DNA of 64,000 nucleotides from the NCBI GenBank assembly GCA_021442155.1, contig CM038221.1, positions 147,303,601-147,367,600 on the forward strand, written 5' to 3'. The notes under the pieces were generated by a model. That model was not told the DNA's origin. It made no database searches and worked only from the letters and a program-made list of their open reading frames with translations. The position numbers were made by a program, and so were the translations under genes. The DNA is from Cymbidium sinense. Taxonomy: Eukaryota > Streptophyta > Magnoliopsida > Asparagales > Orchidaceae. This document shows positions 37,735-50,966 of this stretch, in pieces; the stretch's first letter is position 1; each line of letters starts with the position of its first letter.

Positions 37735-40700
37735 TGGTTTTGATGCATCTAACTAAATCTACCTAGCATCAAACCAAATTGATTCTCTTATTTTAATGTA
37801 ATTTTTCTACTTTGGTTCTATCTTTTCTTACAATTTATTTGGCTCGTAAGTTTTAATTCTCCTACAATTAGTCTAATCATGAACATCTCTTTTGCTCTCG
37901 AGTAATGGTACCAAAATAATTCTCTAAATATTTGGCATTCTCATTGCCACCAAAATTTCATTAAAAAACCTAGTATCACTCATGACTCTTCAAATCTCAA
38001 TAGATATTAATTATAAATACATGCTTTACTTTTATACTTCTTAATTAGATTCACTTTATTTTTTAAATCAAATCATAATATAGCAAACTGTTTGTTTTCT
38101 ATGTTCTTCTAAATAATAATATTACTTAAGAATTTTTATTTAATAATTTATCAAAAATGAATTTTCATTCTTCTTTGTTGCCTTCCTCTAATTATCATTA
38201 TCTTTAATGCATCAAACTTAATAAAAAATTTTAAACTTCTTATCTATTTCCTTTACTATTTTAAACATCTTCTTTCCTCAGTTTTAAGAAGCTTATATTT
38301 TACTACATGTCTTTTTTACAAGACTTTCACCTTTGATATAATCATTGTAGGTCTTAAAAGTTTACTTTTTTCCACTTCTTAAACACAAATTTCCTTTCCT
38401 TTAAAGCCATGTGTACTTCCTCATTCCACCATCAAATATCTTAATGTACAATTGATTAAGGATTCTCTTAATTATTTTGCAATAATCTTTTAAACAAAAT
38501 CAATATTATGATCCCACAACAAATTTGGCTCAAATATAGAATTCCAATTTTTCTCTCACAACAACAAATCTTAAGAGTTTAACAACACCTCACAATTCAA
38601 ATTCCACCACCTTATCCTCAAATATTTTTTTATCATTTTCTTTATGCCCCTAAAACATTTATATTATGAGGTCAGACTTTCTTCGGAAAATCAACATACA
38701 ATATTTGTAGAAGAAATTTCTTATCTTCTAAAAAAAAATGTCTATTTGTAATGTAATCGCATAACTTCTAAAAGTAGCTAAAAATTTATTTGGTTTAAAA
38801 TTTGTAATGTTATATCATGTTATTTAAATATTTCAATTATTTATTTGTTGAAATCTTTAAATAATATTTTATAAATAGCCTAAACATCCTACTTTAGAGA
38901 CAATTAAATGTCACAAAATTGATAGACACAAGATATCAAGACATTTTCTTATAGCCTCCTTTACATGATACCCTTGATATCATAGATGTTATCATGAGTG
39001 CCCTTCTTTGTCATCACCCAAAATTATAATCAAAACTATCACAAGATGGTTGTGAAGAAGCTTTGCAAGAACTAACACTGAAAACCAAGATCCTTGACCT
39101 AACTTCCACAATATGGGCACGTTCTAAGATATATCAAGAAAATAAGGATGGGGCAAATAAAGATGGATGGGTCTTAGGGAGATGGAGATAATAAGATAAG
39201 ATAAAGCATGCAAACATGATACTAGATTTTACTAGCAACAAATGGATGCCATGGACATCAAATATATCTAAAAAATAGAAGGTTATGGCCTTCTTTTGCC
39301 TCACACGAATATTATATTTTCACTAAGTGTCTAATAAAATTCACAATAACAGGAATCAAATAATTATAATTCAAATAACAACTAACATCAACAATGATAT
39401 TGAAAAAGAATATTAGATCACACTGACATCTTAATAACAATGATATTAAATCAAACTAAAACAAATATCCCCCGAGTGTTTTACAAGATTATCAAGATAT
39501 GAGTTCATTATTGCAAAATAATATGCTAGTGCAAAATCAAGACTTCATCCAATATATTCACATCTACTCATTCTCACCATAAATCCATCCACTCATATTC
39601 TATCAAACTAGAATCATCTGTCCATTCATGTAACTCCCAACAATTATCATTGCTTCACCAAGTATACATTGTAGCAGTTCATCTATTTGTACCCAAAATT
39701 AATTTTTCACACTATCTTCTAATGTAACTTAAGAAGCATAAGCACTAAATGCATTTATAACAAATTTAATAACCATGACTATCACTAAAATTGTTCACCA
39801 TAATAAGTTTATCTTGCAACTCTCTATTTCAACTTCAATATGATTCCCATTATTAATCTTTCCCAAAAAATATTCTAAAAGCTTCCCCAATGTCCCTAGA
39901 CCTTTAACCTTTCCATTTAATCACTAGCATAAGCAATAGAGATTCTTCTTCTGATCATAATGCCCACAAAATCCCATCAATGTCTTATTCAAAGCTCTTA
40001 GCTACAATGCAGGAAATATAGACCCAATTTTATACCTAATCAACTATTGTTGACTTTTCACCACAATCTTACTAAGTTGTAATGCGTGAGTGGCATCCTA
40101 ACCAAAACTCACTACTTTTCATTAGTGTTTTCAAAGCAAAATGATGCATAAAGGTATATTTTTGCTTCAAAGCGCAAAGCAAAGCAGCACTTCTATTAAC
40201 AAAACGTAATGTATATAATACAATTACTTCTTTGATGAGTATATGAAAAAGTAATGCTTTTGCTTTTGTAAAGTAATTAAGTTATTGAGATTTGCTTTGG
40301 TCACATTTCACTAAGCATACTAAAATTTCTTGTTTCTATGGGATGAGGAATGAAGCCAAACTTACTTGGAGGGGTCGGGTTGGAGAATGGAAGGTTGATG
40401 CGTCAATGGGTTGGGGTCAAGATGTATTTGCGTTGGCATGTATGAGCCAAGTTTGCGTTGTGTTAATTTGAGGTTTGGTTGAGTACTCTAATGGATTGAA
40501 AGGCCGAGGCGAACCACTGCAGATGAGGTCAAGGTGAGCTACTACATCGATAAGCTACAGATGAAGTTGAGTTGAGCTAGAATTTCTACATCAATAGGTC
40601 CTCTTCTTATTTTTTGGCATCACTAGAGTGAAAGGGAGTGCCCTAAATCCTAATAAGAAAGCCCCCCACCTGAACTAATCCACTCCCGCTTCAGGTGAAA

Positions 40701-40930
40701 AGCGTGCACTTCACACACAGTGGCAGTGATACTAAGAAGTGAAGGAAGGCAATCCACTTCAAATTGCTTTGCTTTCAAAGCGGGCTTTTGATTACACTAC
40801 ATTTCATAACTGATTTAAGTTATGGTGTGCTACATAGAAGTGATGTCTTGGTAAAATCCTGCCTACTTTTAGCAACACTTGAGTGAGATTATGATGGAAA
40901 AATTTTGTAAAACATTCTAACACTTGCAAA
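37735..40930 (-). mobile_element. RTE LINE, endonuclease to mid-RT, with hAT insertion
   Basis: The minus strand reads, from right to left, the RTE 5' leader (about 40930-40808 and 40122-40085), endonuclease (FVINAFSAYAS near 39745, then the MNGHMDD and NILDEVLILH segments near 39480-39620), linker (WWNEE-type segment at 38400-38440, then DIFKIAKEIDKK-like at 38220-38270) and the start of RT up to the QFGFMPGRS-type block at 37740-37790. The 3' part is missing. The leader is split by the hAT element at 40123-40799. This copy lacks the 18S insert at the equivalent endonuclease site (about 39780-39850). Confidence 0.75.
40123..40799. mobile_element. non-autonomous hAT element, 677 bp
   Basis: The ends TAGTGTTTTCAAAGC and, inverted, TAGTGTAATCAAAAGC are flanked by an 8-bp near-duplication, CTTTTCAT (40115-40122) and CATTTCAT (40800-40807). 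Subterminal AAAGC/GCTTT repeats occur on both sides (AAAGCGCAAAGCAAAGC; GCTTTGCTTTCAAAGC). The interior is GC-richer than the surroundings and codes for no transposase. It sits in the leader of the RTE copy and is therefore younger. Confidence 0.78.
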
Positions 40931-43163
40931 ATTGAAATCTAAATTCATTTCATGTAATTTGACATTGGTTTATAATTAGTTGTTTACCTAATATCAACCC
41001 TTAAGCTCACTTGTCTAGGTTTGGGATTGACAATGGACATTTTTTTAGTCACTTATGCAATATTTCATAACATATCTTTAAATATGTTAATATGCCACTA
41101 ACCTAAATCCTTACTTTTTACCACATATCACCATAAAATTATGATTGGCGTTTTATCATGGCCTTCCAACATCTATAAAATCATATGGAGATCCTTATAC
41201 TACTCACCATATACTTCCAAAATTTGCCTAGATAAAAAAATCATCCTTTAAAATTAAGCCTCAAACACCAATTTTAAGCATATGCTCAATTACCGTAAAA
41301 AAAATGAAATAACCTCATTATATGACATAAGTTCAAGCCAATATAATTACCATAATCTTGAACTCCTATTAGTTTCTTTAAATTGTATAAAAAGATTCAC
41401 CTATAATTTGATATCTTAATCACCAAAATTTATTAAAAATTTTTGTCAACCATACTCAAACATCTTATTATTGAAAATCTCAATATGCATCTCATCACAT
41501 GAATCTCTGCCTTTGACTTAAGCATCTAAATCCAAGCTAATTCAAAATTTCACTTTTCTACATCAATATATAATATACATCATTACTTTAATATTATACT
41601 CATTAAATAAATTCTTTCTCATAACTCATTTGAAAATTTTCAAACTAGTATTTTCATTTTCCTTGATTAAAAATTAAAATCAAAATATAACTCTTCATCT
41701 TTAACTAACATTTAACTATCTTAATTTAAAATATTTTGGTTTCTAAAAATCTTTTAATCATTTTTCTTGTATCAAATTTTTTATATATATCCCTTTTCTT
41801 CTCCCTCAATACCTAGCCTACTTTAGGCATCATCAAGGCTTATATCTTCAACTTTACTCATCGACCTCTTTATAAAATTTTAAAAGAATAATCTCTCACC
41901 TATGAAGTAGTACTATGATTTTTTTATTACTTTCTAAACACTTACAAAATATAATTCATAATCAAAATTATGCAGCAATAAAAATGAATTAACATATGAG
42001 ACATAACATTAAAGAGTTCTTCATTTCAATAACACTATTTACTAAGATATACAACACAATACAAGAAATAAATAAAAAAATTCATTGCTTATTTTTAAAT
42101 TTACAGTTGATGTTCAATCATAAAAACAATGTTATAATGCAACCACACTCAGATGTAATGTAATTTACTGTGATTGAACACACATGAATGTAGACATTGC
42201 TTCAACAAAAAGGGAGAATTAAAATGATGGATAGACAATAAACTATAAAAAAGCTTCATATTCAAGTATTATAGATAAAGCTATAATAGACATACTTCTA
42301 ACTTTTCGATTAAGTGAAAGATTCCAATTTATCACTGCACAGAGGGCTGCAATGACAAAATATTTGGACCTAAGCCAGATTCTAAGACCATAAAAAACAC
42401 GTACAAGATTTAAAAAAGCCACATTGCTCATCATAACAAAAATTCTCAAATCAAGTAGAAGGGTGGTGCAATTACACAAGGGCACAAAACGAAAAACAGA
42501 GAAAGTATTACCTAACGATAGTTCTAACCAGCGTTGATTAAGTTTCAGTATAAGGAGCAGGCCCACTGTAGACTCTTGTTAAGATGGTAATTTGCACCAT
42601 ATATTACCAAGAAAAGCAGAAAGGACAGAATTCACATGTCCATATAGTTCGTAAGAAGAAAGGACTTCTTACAAAATGCAGGAATTTTAAATGAGTTTAT
42701 TACGACGCCTTGAATGCCAAAACATTCATAAAAATACAACAAGCAAAAATAAAAAAGACCAACAAATAACTCAAACAAGTGTTTCAATTCATGAAAGACA
42801 TTTAATAAGTGCTAACAGATGAAACAAACTTGTAACATCACATCTTCTTCTAACACCAAAAAAATACAGCTAATAATATATCACTACATGAAATCATACA
42901 CCTCAGGCAGAGGACACGCAAGGACTATAAATTAATAAGTAATGACACAGCAACTCTAAACAAAGCAGGTTTTACACTACAATATGTCTCACAGATCATC
43001 CTTGTAAAAGCTCATACCCAAAAATTAACAACGACATAAACAAAAAACCACGTACATAATCGAAGATTACGATCACAGCGACGACATACAGGAAATATTT
43101 CGATGAAGGTGGACATCCAGGTATGCAGGAAGGAACCAGGCCTGTCCTGTACCGAATCGGAGA
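40931..43163. other. AT-rich DNA and TOM7 3' flank
   Basis: No gene identified in 40931-42600. The few hundred bases left of 43163 are less AT-rich and probably include the TOM7 3' untranslated region. A minus-strand frame of 107 codons at 42243-42566 has no recognisable similarity and is judged chance or UTR. Confidence 0.45.
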
Positions 43164-43379
43164 TTAAACAGGACTGAGGAGTTGAGAAAGATGGGGCTTG
43201 GGCTCAGAGTTCATGCCAATGATGATAATGAGGGGGATGAAGCCATAGTGCGCGACGACCTTCGCCCTCTTCATCGCCCAGGTGCTCCACACCTTAACAC
43301 GCCTCCCCACGGACGCCTCTTCCGCTCCCTTCGATCCCTTCCCGGCCTTTCCTTTGCCCTTAGAGACCTTGGGAGCCAT
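43164..43379 (-). CDS. TOM7: mitochondrial import receptor subunit TOM7
   Basis: Small tail-anchored subunit of the TOM complex in the mitochondrial outer membrane; TOM7 modulates assembly and stability of the TOM pore. The 71-residue frame has a Lys/Gly-rich cytosolic N-terminus ([12 protein letters not shown]), a conserved [18 protein letters not shown] stretch, a hydrophobic helix [11 protein letters not shown] and the conserved C-terminus [12 protein letters not shown]. Length and ending match plant TOM7-1 (about 72-75 residues). The ATG at 43379 is preceded by a GC-rich leader with an AACCCTA telo-box-like motif at about 43429-43435. The frame is uninterrupted and no intron is needed. 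This is the clearest intact gene in the window. Confidence 0.96.
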   Translation of the reverse strand: MAPKVSKGKGKAGKGSKGAEEASVGRRVKVWSTWAMKRAKVVAHYGFIPLIIIIGMNSEPKPHLSQLLSPV

Positions 43380-43489
43380 GGATGACCTCCGCCCTTTTCT
43401 CGCCGCCTCGAACGCTTGCTAGTTCTAGAACCCTAGGAAAGGATTTTGCCTCAAACAGTTTCTACAGGCTCCAAAGAACGAGCTAAGGC

Positions 43490-43965
43490 ACTGTTGGCAG
43501 CATTCAATAAAACGAATCGAGCGTTCAACAAGCTACTCGTGACTTTTGACTCGATTAAAGCTCGTTTATGTTCGTTTATTTAATTAATGAAACGAACTTA
43601 AATATCTTTGTAAATACTCGATTCTTAAATGAAGAACGACAGTTATTCAGTTAGTTCATTAGTGAGCGATTTAAATTTGCTGAAACGAGCTCGTTAAGGG
43701 CTCGATACTCGATTAAGGCCGATTAAAGGCTTGTTAAAGCGATACATATAGGCCGATAATGGCTCGATTAAGGCTCGATTAAGGCTGATTAAAGAGCGAT
43801 TAAGAACTTTGCGCAATCGTATAAAGGCTCGATTAACGATAATGGCTGATAAGGCTCGACGATTAAGGCTCGTTAAGGGCTCATGAACATAATTTTTTAA
43901 CGAGCTCTCGAACACCATCTAAAGCTCGAATCGAGCTCGAGCTCGATATTAAGCAGCTTGAACTT
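43490..43965. repeat. GCTCGATTAA-rich transposon-derived minisatellite
   Basis: Degenerate repeats built from (G)GCTCGATTAA(GG), densest at 43690-43880, with GTTCGTTTA and CGAACTT motifs on the left, as in plant hAT-type non-autonomous elements. A perfect 18-bp palindrome ATCGAGCTCGAGCTCGAT lies at 43930-43947. Exact termini and a target duplication were not found. The block lies between the TOM7 leader and the candidate promoter elements further upstream. Confidence 0.6.
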
Positions 43966-44056
43966 CCAGTCCCTTTCGGTTGGTTCGGTTGGTTGTTTTG
44001 CGCAAGTAAGAGGCAATGCCATGACGGCTTGACCCATTTTGGTAATTTTAGGAGTG

Positions 44057-44078
44057 TCCCAATTTGGGCCCCGCCCAA
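44057..44078 (-). promoter_or_regulatory. paired site II-like (TGGGCC/GCCCAA) motifs upstream of TOM7
   Basis: TTGGGCC and GCCCAA lie back to back at 44060-44075. Site II elements (TGGGCC/T), bound by TCP factors, are typical of plant nuclear genes for mitochondrial proteins, usually within about 300 bp of the start. Here they lie about 680 bp upstream of the TOM7 ATG, beyond the repeat block at 43490-43965, so they may have been pushed away by that insertion. This is motif inference only. Confidence 0.4.
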
Positions 44079-44099
44079 ACGTGGACACAGTCAACTGTT

Positions 44100-47000
44100 A
44101 ATTGCGGTTCACCTTCACTAGGGCTTTACCTTCAAATTTTGAAATTAGGGTGGCGCATTTGGACAAGTTGATTCATTTTATAGAAATTATGATTAAATAA
44201 ATATAATTTTTTAAAACATTGAGTGTAAAATTGCAAATATTTGATTTAAATAAATAAATATAATGTTTCTAATATGTTGATTTGATGATGTAATAATATA
44301 AATTTGTGTTGTACTATGATGTATTTTGTGATGACTTCGTGATAATAATATATATTTTGCTGACATTTATTTTGAAGAAGATTGAGGTGATTTAGTTTTA
44401 GTTTGAGTAGTATAAGATTTATATTTTCTTTATTATCTACTTTACTATTTTGTTTTATATTAATGTATATGTGCTCTATGATGACTTGGGCATAATCATG
44501 ATTATACTCCCTATAATTTTTTATCATGATTAAAAGTTATTAGTAAAATGAATATTTATGCTTCATTTTTAACTTATTTTATCATTATATTTTATGCTTA
44601 ATATATGCTTGTTTTATGATAATATGTGTGTTTATGATGATGATTGTACTATATTATAATTTTTATCACATCTAAAATTTGCAAGTAAAACAAATGAAAG
44701 AGAATATATATGGCCACTTTCTTAATTAGATTTTAAAAGAAATGAATATATATCTTACGTATGCGTTAGTATATGACAATTAAGCATTTATTTTATGATT
44801 TTAAAGCATAAATGTATGATTTATCAACAATTGTCTTGCCATTTACACCACAACATGGCCTTGTGAGCCGACATATACATTTGAATTCATATTAGGGCAT
44901 ATGACTATAGGCAATACACAGATTGCCTTTGTATACACATCATCTATTAGTTGTATTTACTCATTTACGTATATTGTGACTTAATGATTTTATTGAAAAT
45001 ATGCTTAGGAGTGTTAGTGGCATTCTTGATCTAGACAAAATATAAATCTAATAGTTGGATCCATTGATCCCCATATGGCTAAGTTGTAAGTTCAATTTTT
45101 ATAGGTATATTTTATATTACATATAAGATTCATCTTTTAAGTTTAGTTATTCATATTTTAATCAAGATGCACATTATCAAGGAGGTATTATAATCTCAGT
45201 ATATGCTTCTCCCTCTTATGGTTGTAGAACATAACTCCTATTAGTTTGCTTATATTAAGCCATGTGTCATTATGAATGATATAATTCAAGATTATTGATA
45301 AAGATCCTCAAGCTAGAACCATGAGATCATGACTAGGGTTTTCCTTCCATCTCTTTAGGTTAACACCTTTTTTTTTGCTTGCTAATTCAATAAAATCCTT
45401 TTGGATAACATAACATATAAGTTGTTGAAAATTTATTCAAGTTAGATTTGGTTAACAATCTTTTTTGATTAATGAGATTAGGTGATTTATATTTTGAGAT
45501 GATAGAATAAAATAATCTTAATCAAGTTTATCCTCTTTTTGGCATGTCCACCTCAATTTTATATAATACTTTTAGTAATAAAATATATTCTTTTACAGCT
45601 CAATAAGTTGTAGTTCTTTTTTTTTTGAATTGAAATTTATTTAATATTTAGAATGTAAGTCATTTTTTCTTCATAATAACCTATAATCATTTGTAGATAC
45701 TAATCACACAGGCTCCCCTTGACCTTTGTTTAGATTTAACCCTTAGGTTAGCAAATCAAATCCTTATATCTTAATAGCCCAATAACATATTCTTATATTT
45801 AATCCGAAAACAAATGGACATCATTAATTGAGAGTTTTCTCAAATATGCTCAAAATGTACTTAGCCTTAAGGGTAGAAAGTATTGTTGCCCAAAACTAAA
45901 AAGAATCTTATTTGAATGCACAATTTTCTTAGGCAAAAATTTTGGGACCTATGTTCTACCAACTTTCAATGATTCGGTGGGTTTATAGAATTCATTCGTT
46001 AGTGATGTTCAATCCTCAATTACAACACCATAAGTATCGTTTGAAGCCCATAATAGTTTAAAAATTAAGTTTAAGATGGAAGAAAATCTAACTTTATCCT
46101 TAATTCTACAAGTGCATTGAGATTTAAAGATTAAGTAAGAATTCCAAAATAAGCATGACTTTGATAAGACATATTTAAGAAGTGCATGATTTATCCTATT
46201 TTATTTATCCATAAAAATTTAAACTATGTCAAGATTTTAAGAATCTTTTAAAAGGCCTAGTATGAAGAAAGATGGTATAGATTTTATAATCATGAATTTG
46301 ACATATAGATAGTTAAGATGAATCACTATAATGTTGTGCTAGGTGGTGATTGAAGAGCTCATGAAGCCTGCTTATTTTTTAATCTCTCAAATAGAATTAT
46401 TGAGTAAACATGCTAATTAGAATCTATATGGATAATATTATCCCAATATAATAATGTTTTAATGGCCATTATATCTAATCATGATAAAAAAAATTATAGG
46501 CTATGAAAAAAGTACAAGGATGGTGTGGCAAAAGGTTAAACTTCAGCATAATATTTGATCATCAAAGAAATGATCAATCAAAGCATACTATTTTAACTAA
46601 AAAAAATATTAAGAGCTTGTATTTTCAAGGTGTCTTAGGGGATTACACACCATTTATAAATTTTAACTTATGATATAAGCTATTTACGATAAAAAAAATT
46701 ATGTTAGTTCAAGGTTTGTGATAAAACTCTTTGGGACTTAACTTTTTAATGAAAGTATTAAGAAGATTTATATGATTTGAGAGTAGTGTTATCAAACTAA
46801 GAAGTATCAATAATTAAGTTGAGTGGAAAGAGACTGGGGTTGAGGTTACGGATTATGCCTTTTTTTAACATTTCATATATATGTTAAGTAATAATGTTCC
46901 ATAAGGGTATGAAACTTAAACATCACTTCTTTGGCCTTTTAAAGTGATTAAGAGAGTTGATGGAGTCTCATATTGATTGGCTTTTCAAAATATATATGAA

Positions 47001-49075
47001 TGCATATTATTTTTCATGTTTATTGCATATGAAAATATGCATGATGCCTCTTTTATTATTTAATATAGGCCATAATTGATTTACTTGAGCTATGAAGAGG
47101 TACTTAAGCATATTTGAATCAAGAATTTTAAGAGATTTACTATTTATTTATTTTATCCAAGTATATTGAATGAGATTACTTAAAATAAAAAGTGACATAA
47201 GAGACACAAAAAGAGATTATTGTAATGTACTCTATGATTTGTATAACAAAGGTAAGGATTTGATGACTAAATTCTTTTATGGATATAATTTAATGAATCA
47301 TAAGAACCCACGACTTAATCACCTTTCTCTTTCATGAATTGTCTAATGTTAACCTCTTCAACCATCATTCCTTTCCTTAAAAAAAACTTCATACACATCC
47401 TTTGATTTGTAATATAAGGGATCATGATTAGGGTTACTTTATTCTTCTCCTTATCTTAAGTTTCTATCTTTGATTCATTTATCTTATAATGGTGCCCATC
47501 TCTTATGCAAGTGAGAGGCTATGCCTCTCCACATTCTGTTATTGTTGTGCAGTCTAATAACCATATTGAACCAACTTGTAGCTACAATCATATTTTCATC
47601 TTGCATTACAAGCCATACTAAGACTTTTGTCCAATATGTATTAAGGGTTGTAATACCAGTATTGTAAAATCATCTTATCTTGAATTCTTTTCATTATATG
47701 TTTCTATTCTTCTTCTTCACACAATTAGTTTTTAAATTTTTTTTTTATTTAAATATTATTAATAGCTTATCCTCTAGATAAATTTAGGTTTGTTAATATT
47801 ATTATATTATGAAAGTTATTTGTTGATTTAGTGAGATGAGTATAATTAATGGTGATTTCTTATAATTTGTTTACTAGATCCTTATTGAATATTGTTCCTC
47901 TTTACCTCAACTAATCATTAGGCTTTCATTCTACAAATCTTGATGCAATAAGCATTTATTTATTGGAGGATAAATATAACATATATTTTAAATTAATGGT
48001 GTTATCCTTAATACTTGTAAGATGTTGTGTACTTGTAGATTGACAATCATGTTTTCTACATGTATGTAGAAAAATTTAATGTTCATATTGAAATAACATA
48101 TGTATACATAGCTTTATAATGTTAATTGATTTAAACATGTGAGAACATGCTTAATGCGATTTCACTTAGATATATTAACATGTAGTGCATTTATTATTAT
48201 TCTTTTTATATAAAGAATTAAAAAAATCATTATATACTAACTCATTATTTAATACTTGATATTTAATTATTCATATCATGGAACTATTCTAATTTTAATC
48301 TTATAATGATATCATCGTATAAAATATATCTTTTTATTATTCATATTACATGCCTTATTCTTTGTCATTTGAGCTCCAATAAATATAGGTTATCAAATGA
48401 GTTAATATGAAATACTCATTTACATTTAACTTTTCTAGATCATGCCTAGTTGATTGATATATCATTATCACAAGAGTAGATTCTTTAATAGTAATAATGA
48501 TTTTATTGATTAAACATTTATGTCTTAGTTGTAATTCTTTTATAGACTTAAGTTCTAATTATTTATTGTTGTTATAGTTAGGTCTTTCTCTTTTTATTAG
48601 TTGATGTTTTAATTTTTCATGATGAAACATTTAATATTATATTACAGTAAATTTCACATTATATATTTATGCTTGTTATATTGGCTTAAATATGCTTGCA
48701 TATAAATCTTTAATTTTTTTTATTGAATACAAAATTGTTTTACTTCTTTTTGACTCACAAATATTATTTCATGAGTTGAGAATAAATCCTTTTATTATTA
48801 CTTGTGTTCACAACTTTTTGAAACTTTGGATATGACATGAATAACCAAATAAGTCCTAAACCAATAATTAAAATACATTAGCTCATTTTAGCATGACTTT
48901 GTCAAATAAGTCCTAAACTACCCCTTTATAATATGTTTAAGGAACTACTCACATATAGTAACTTGAGCAATTATTTTAAACTTAAGTTTAATAAGAAAAA
49001 ACATTAATAAATACTATTTAACATCTTAAAATTATAGCCCACCTTCTTTGATGAGAAAATATAATATTAATTCAT
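44100..49075. other. 5 kb of AT-rich DNA without recognisable gene
   Basis: Both strands are full of stops. No LINE or LTR-element protein motif, RNA gene or clear repeat edge was found. A minus-strand frame at 44246-44527 is Ile/Asn/Lys-rich chance translation. Confidence 0.5.
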
Positions 49076-49078
49076 TTA

Positions 49079-49463
49079 TGGGTTGTTAGGTTACCTGAAA
49101 AAGGAATATCTTGTAAAAGGAATAGTGTATTTGAATTAATTTAGGATTATTTAGTTGAAAACTCTACAAATACATGAGTTAAAATAAATGTAATATAAAG
49201 TATTTTTGAGATTGTGGACTACGGCGATGGCGGTGGTGACCGGCGACGGCGGCAAACGGCGTGTAAATATAATTTTATGGCGGTGTATTGAATTTCCCAA
49301 ATCAGGAGAATTCCAAATACACCAAAAATGACCTTTATAATGTATTCTAAATACATTACATTACCTTAAATATTTTACTTTATACCATGCCAAATATAAA
49401 AAAAGTTAAAATTCCAGTATTTACTTTACTTTATACCTAAAATTCTTCCTTCCAAACAACCCC
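49079..49463. mobile_element. Tourist-like MITE with GC-rich core, 385 bp
   Basis: The ends TGGGTTGTTAGGTTACC and, inverted, GGGGTTGTTTGGAAGG are flanked by TTA at 49076-49078 and 49464-49466, as in PIF/Harbinger MITEs. A core at about 49222-49263 built of GGCGGTGG/CGGCGACGG words is strikingly GC-rich against AT-rich surroundings. No coding capacity. Confidence 0.72.
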
Positions 49464-49466
49464 TTA

Positions 49467-50966
49467 ATGTATTTTATTATGCATATCATCATTTTTTGAA
49501 AAACATTTTTAAATTTTTTATATAATTGTTAAATAAATATTTTAGAATTGAAAGAATTAGCATAAATTGGATTGGCATTGCCCTTATAATAACAACATCA
49601 AGTAAAGTGATTTTCTAGTAAGAAGGCAATATAATGTCTTATCCAACATGCAATTCTTTCATATAGTTTTTGTGGTGTCATAATGCTTTTTATTTAAAAA
49701 AAAAGAAAGTATGTCAAGAGTAGTCACTAAAGCATAACGCTTGTACTATCCTAACTTTCGATGAATTAACAAGAAATTAAAAGTGAAAGTAATTTTTGAT
49801 TAAATTTACAATTTAATTGGATGCACTCATAAACTTTGTAAAATTTCATGACTAGAGATATAAATCTACCACCATTAATTTATATTTTCATTTCATGTAT
49901 AAGGACATATTAGCTGACACATGATAAATAATGCACCAAATGACATTTAGCTTACAATGTTGAAAACCTCTTGCAAAAAATCACTTAAATCAATATGATT
50001 ATTTAAATATGATATATTTGTCCATGTCTTTTAGAAGACTTAAAAAACAACAGTCTCCTTATTGGTGTACTCAAATAAGTGATATTAGTTCATATGCAAT
50101 TGGAACTTACATAATTTTTTAAATAGGAAATCACATTTCATTCTATCATAGACCTACACCATGTGTAGTATCAAACTTTCATTACACCTCAAAATTAAAC
50201 ATAATAAATAAACATTAATTATAGATGATTGCACAAACAAGCGAAAACTAGTCTCATAAAAAACTAAATTTATTCATAATCATGAATGTGAAATCTCATT
50301 GAACTTTATCATAGACCCTCGTCATGTTCTATGAAAGCTACATTTCTCTTACTTTATGGTTGATGTTAATCTTGGGCATCTTAATCATTTAAGATAAAGA
50401 TTTCAAGAAATTCTACTTCATCAAAAATTATCTTATAATATTAGATTAATAATCATGATGCAGTTGCACTTGATTCATGCTAGGCTAGAGGATACTCTAA
50501 TTATCCAATTAGAATATTTTATTTATATGTTATATTGAGGATTATGAGACTTTTGATAGGCCCCTCTTAGGGAGGTTAATGATTAATGTATGGTCACTCA
50601 AATATAAGCACATTTGAGATGAACTGCATAAATTACCAACACTCTTGGAGTACTAAATAGGATTATTGTTGAACTCCATTAACAAAATATAAAATTATGA
50701 TTTTTTTATGAATCAAGTTTCGATCAATCAATTAAAATTTTAAATTATTTTGAGAGGGGAATCCATCCTAGCTATTGAGCTTGATGATAGATAACATCTT
50801 TTTGTTTGGTGGAAGTTAGAGTGGAGCATGCATATCATTTCTCCCACTATTTCTCACTCAATGGAAGTTGTGACCACGAAAAAGAGATAGATATGATGTA
50901 ATTGATATTTAGTAGTTTTCCAACATAATGCACGAGCACTCACATAGAATTTATAGTGCACATGAT
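49467..50966. other. AT-rich DNA, nothing recognised
   Basis: No gene, RNA or repeat boundary seen up to the LTR edge at 50967. Confidence 0.5.

Noticed and set aside
42243..42566. 107-codon minus-strand hydrophobic frame downstream of TOM7
   Set aside because: No recognisable similarity, and AT-rich composition favours chance hydrophobic translation.
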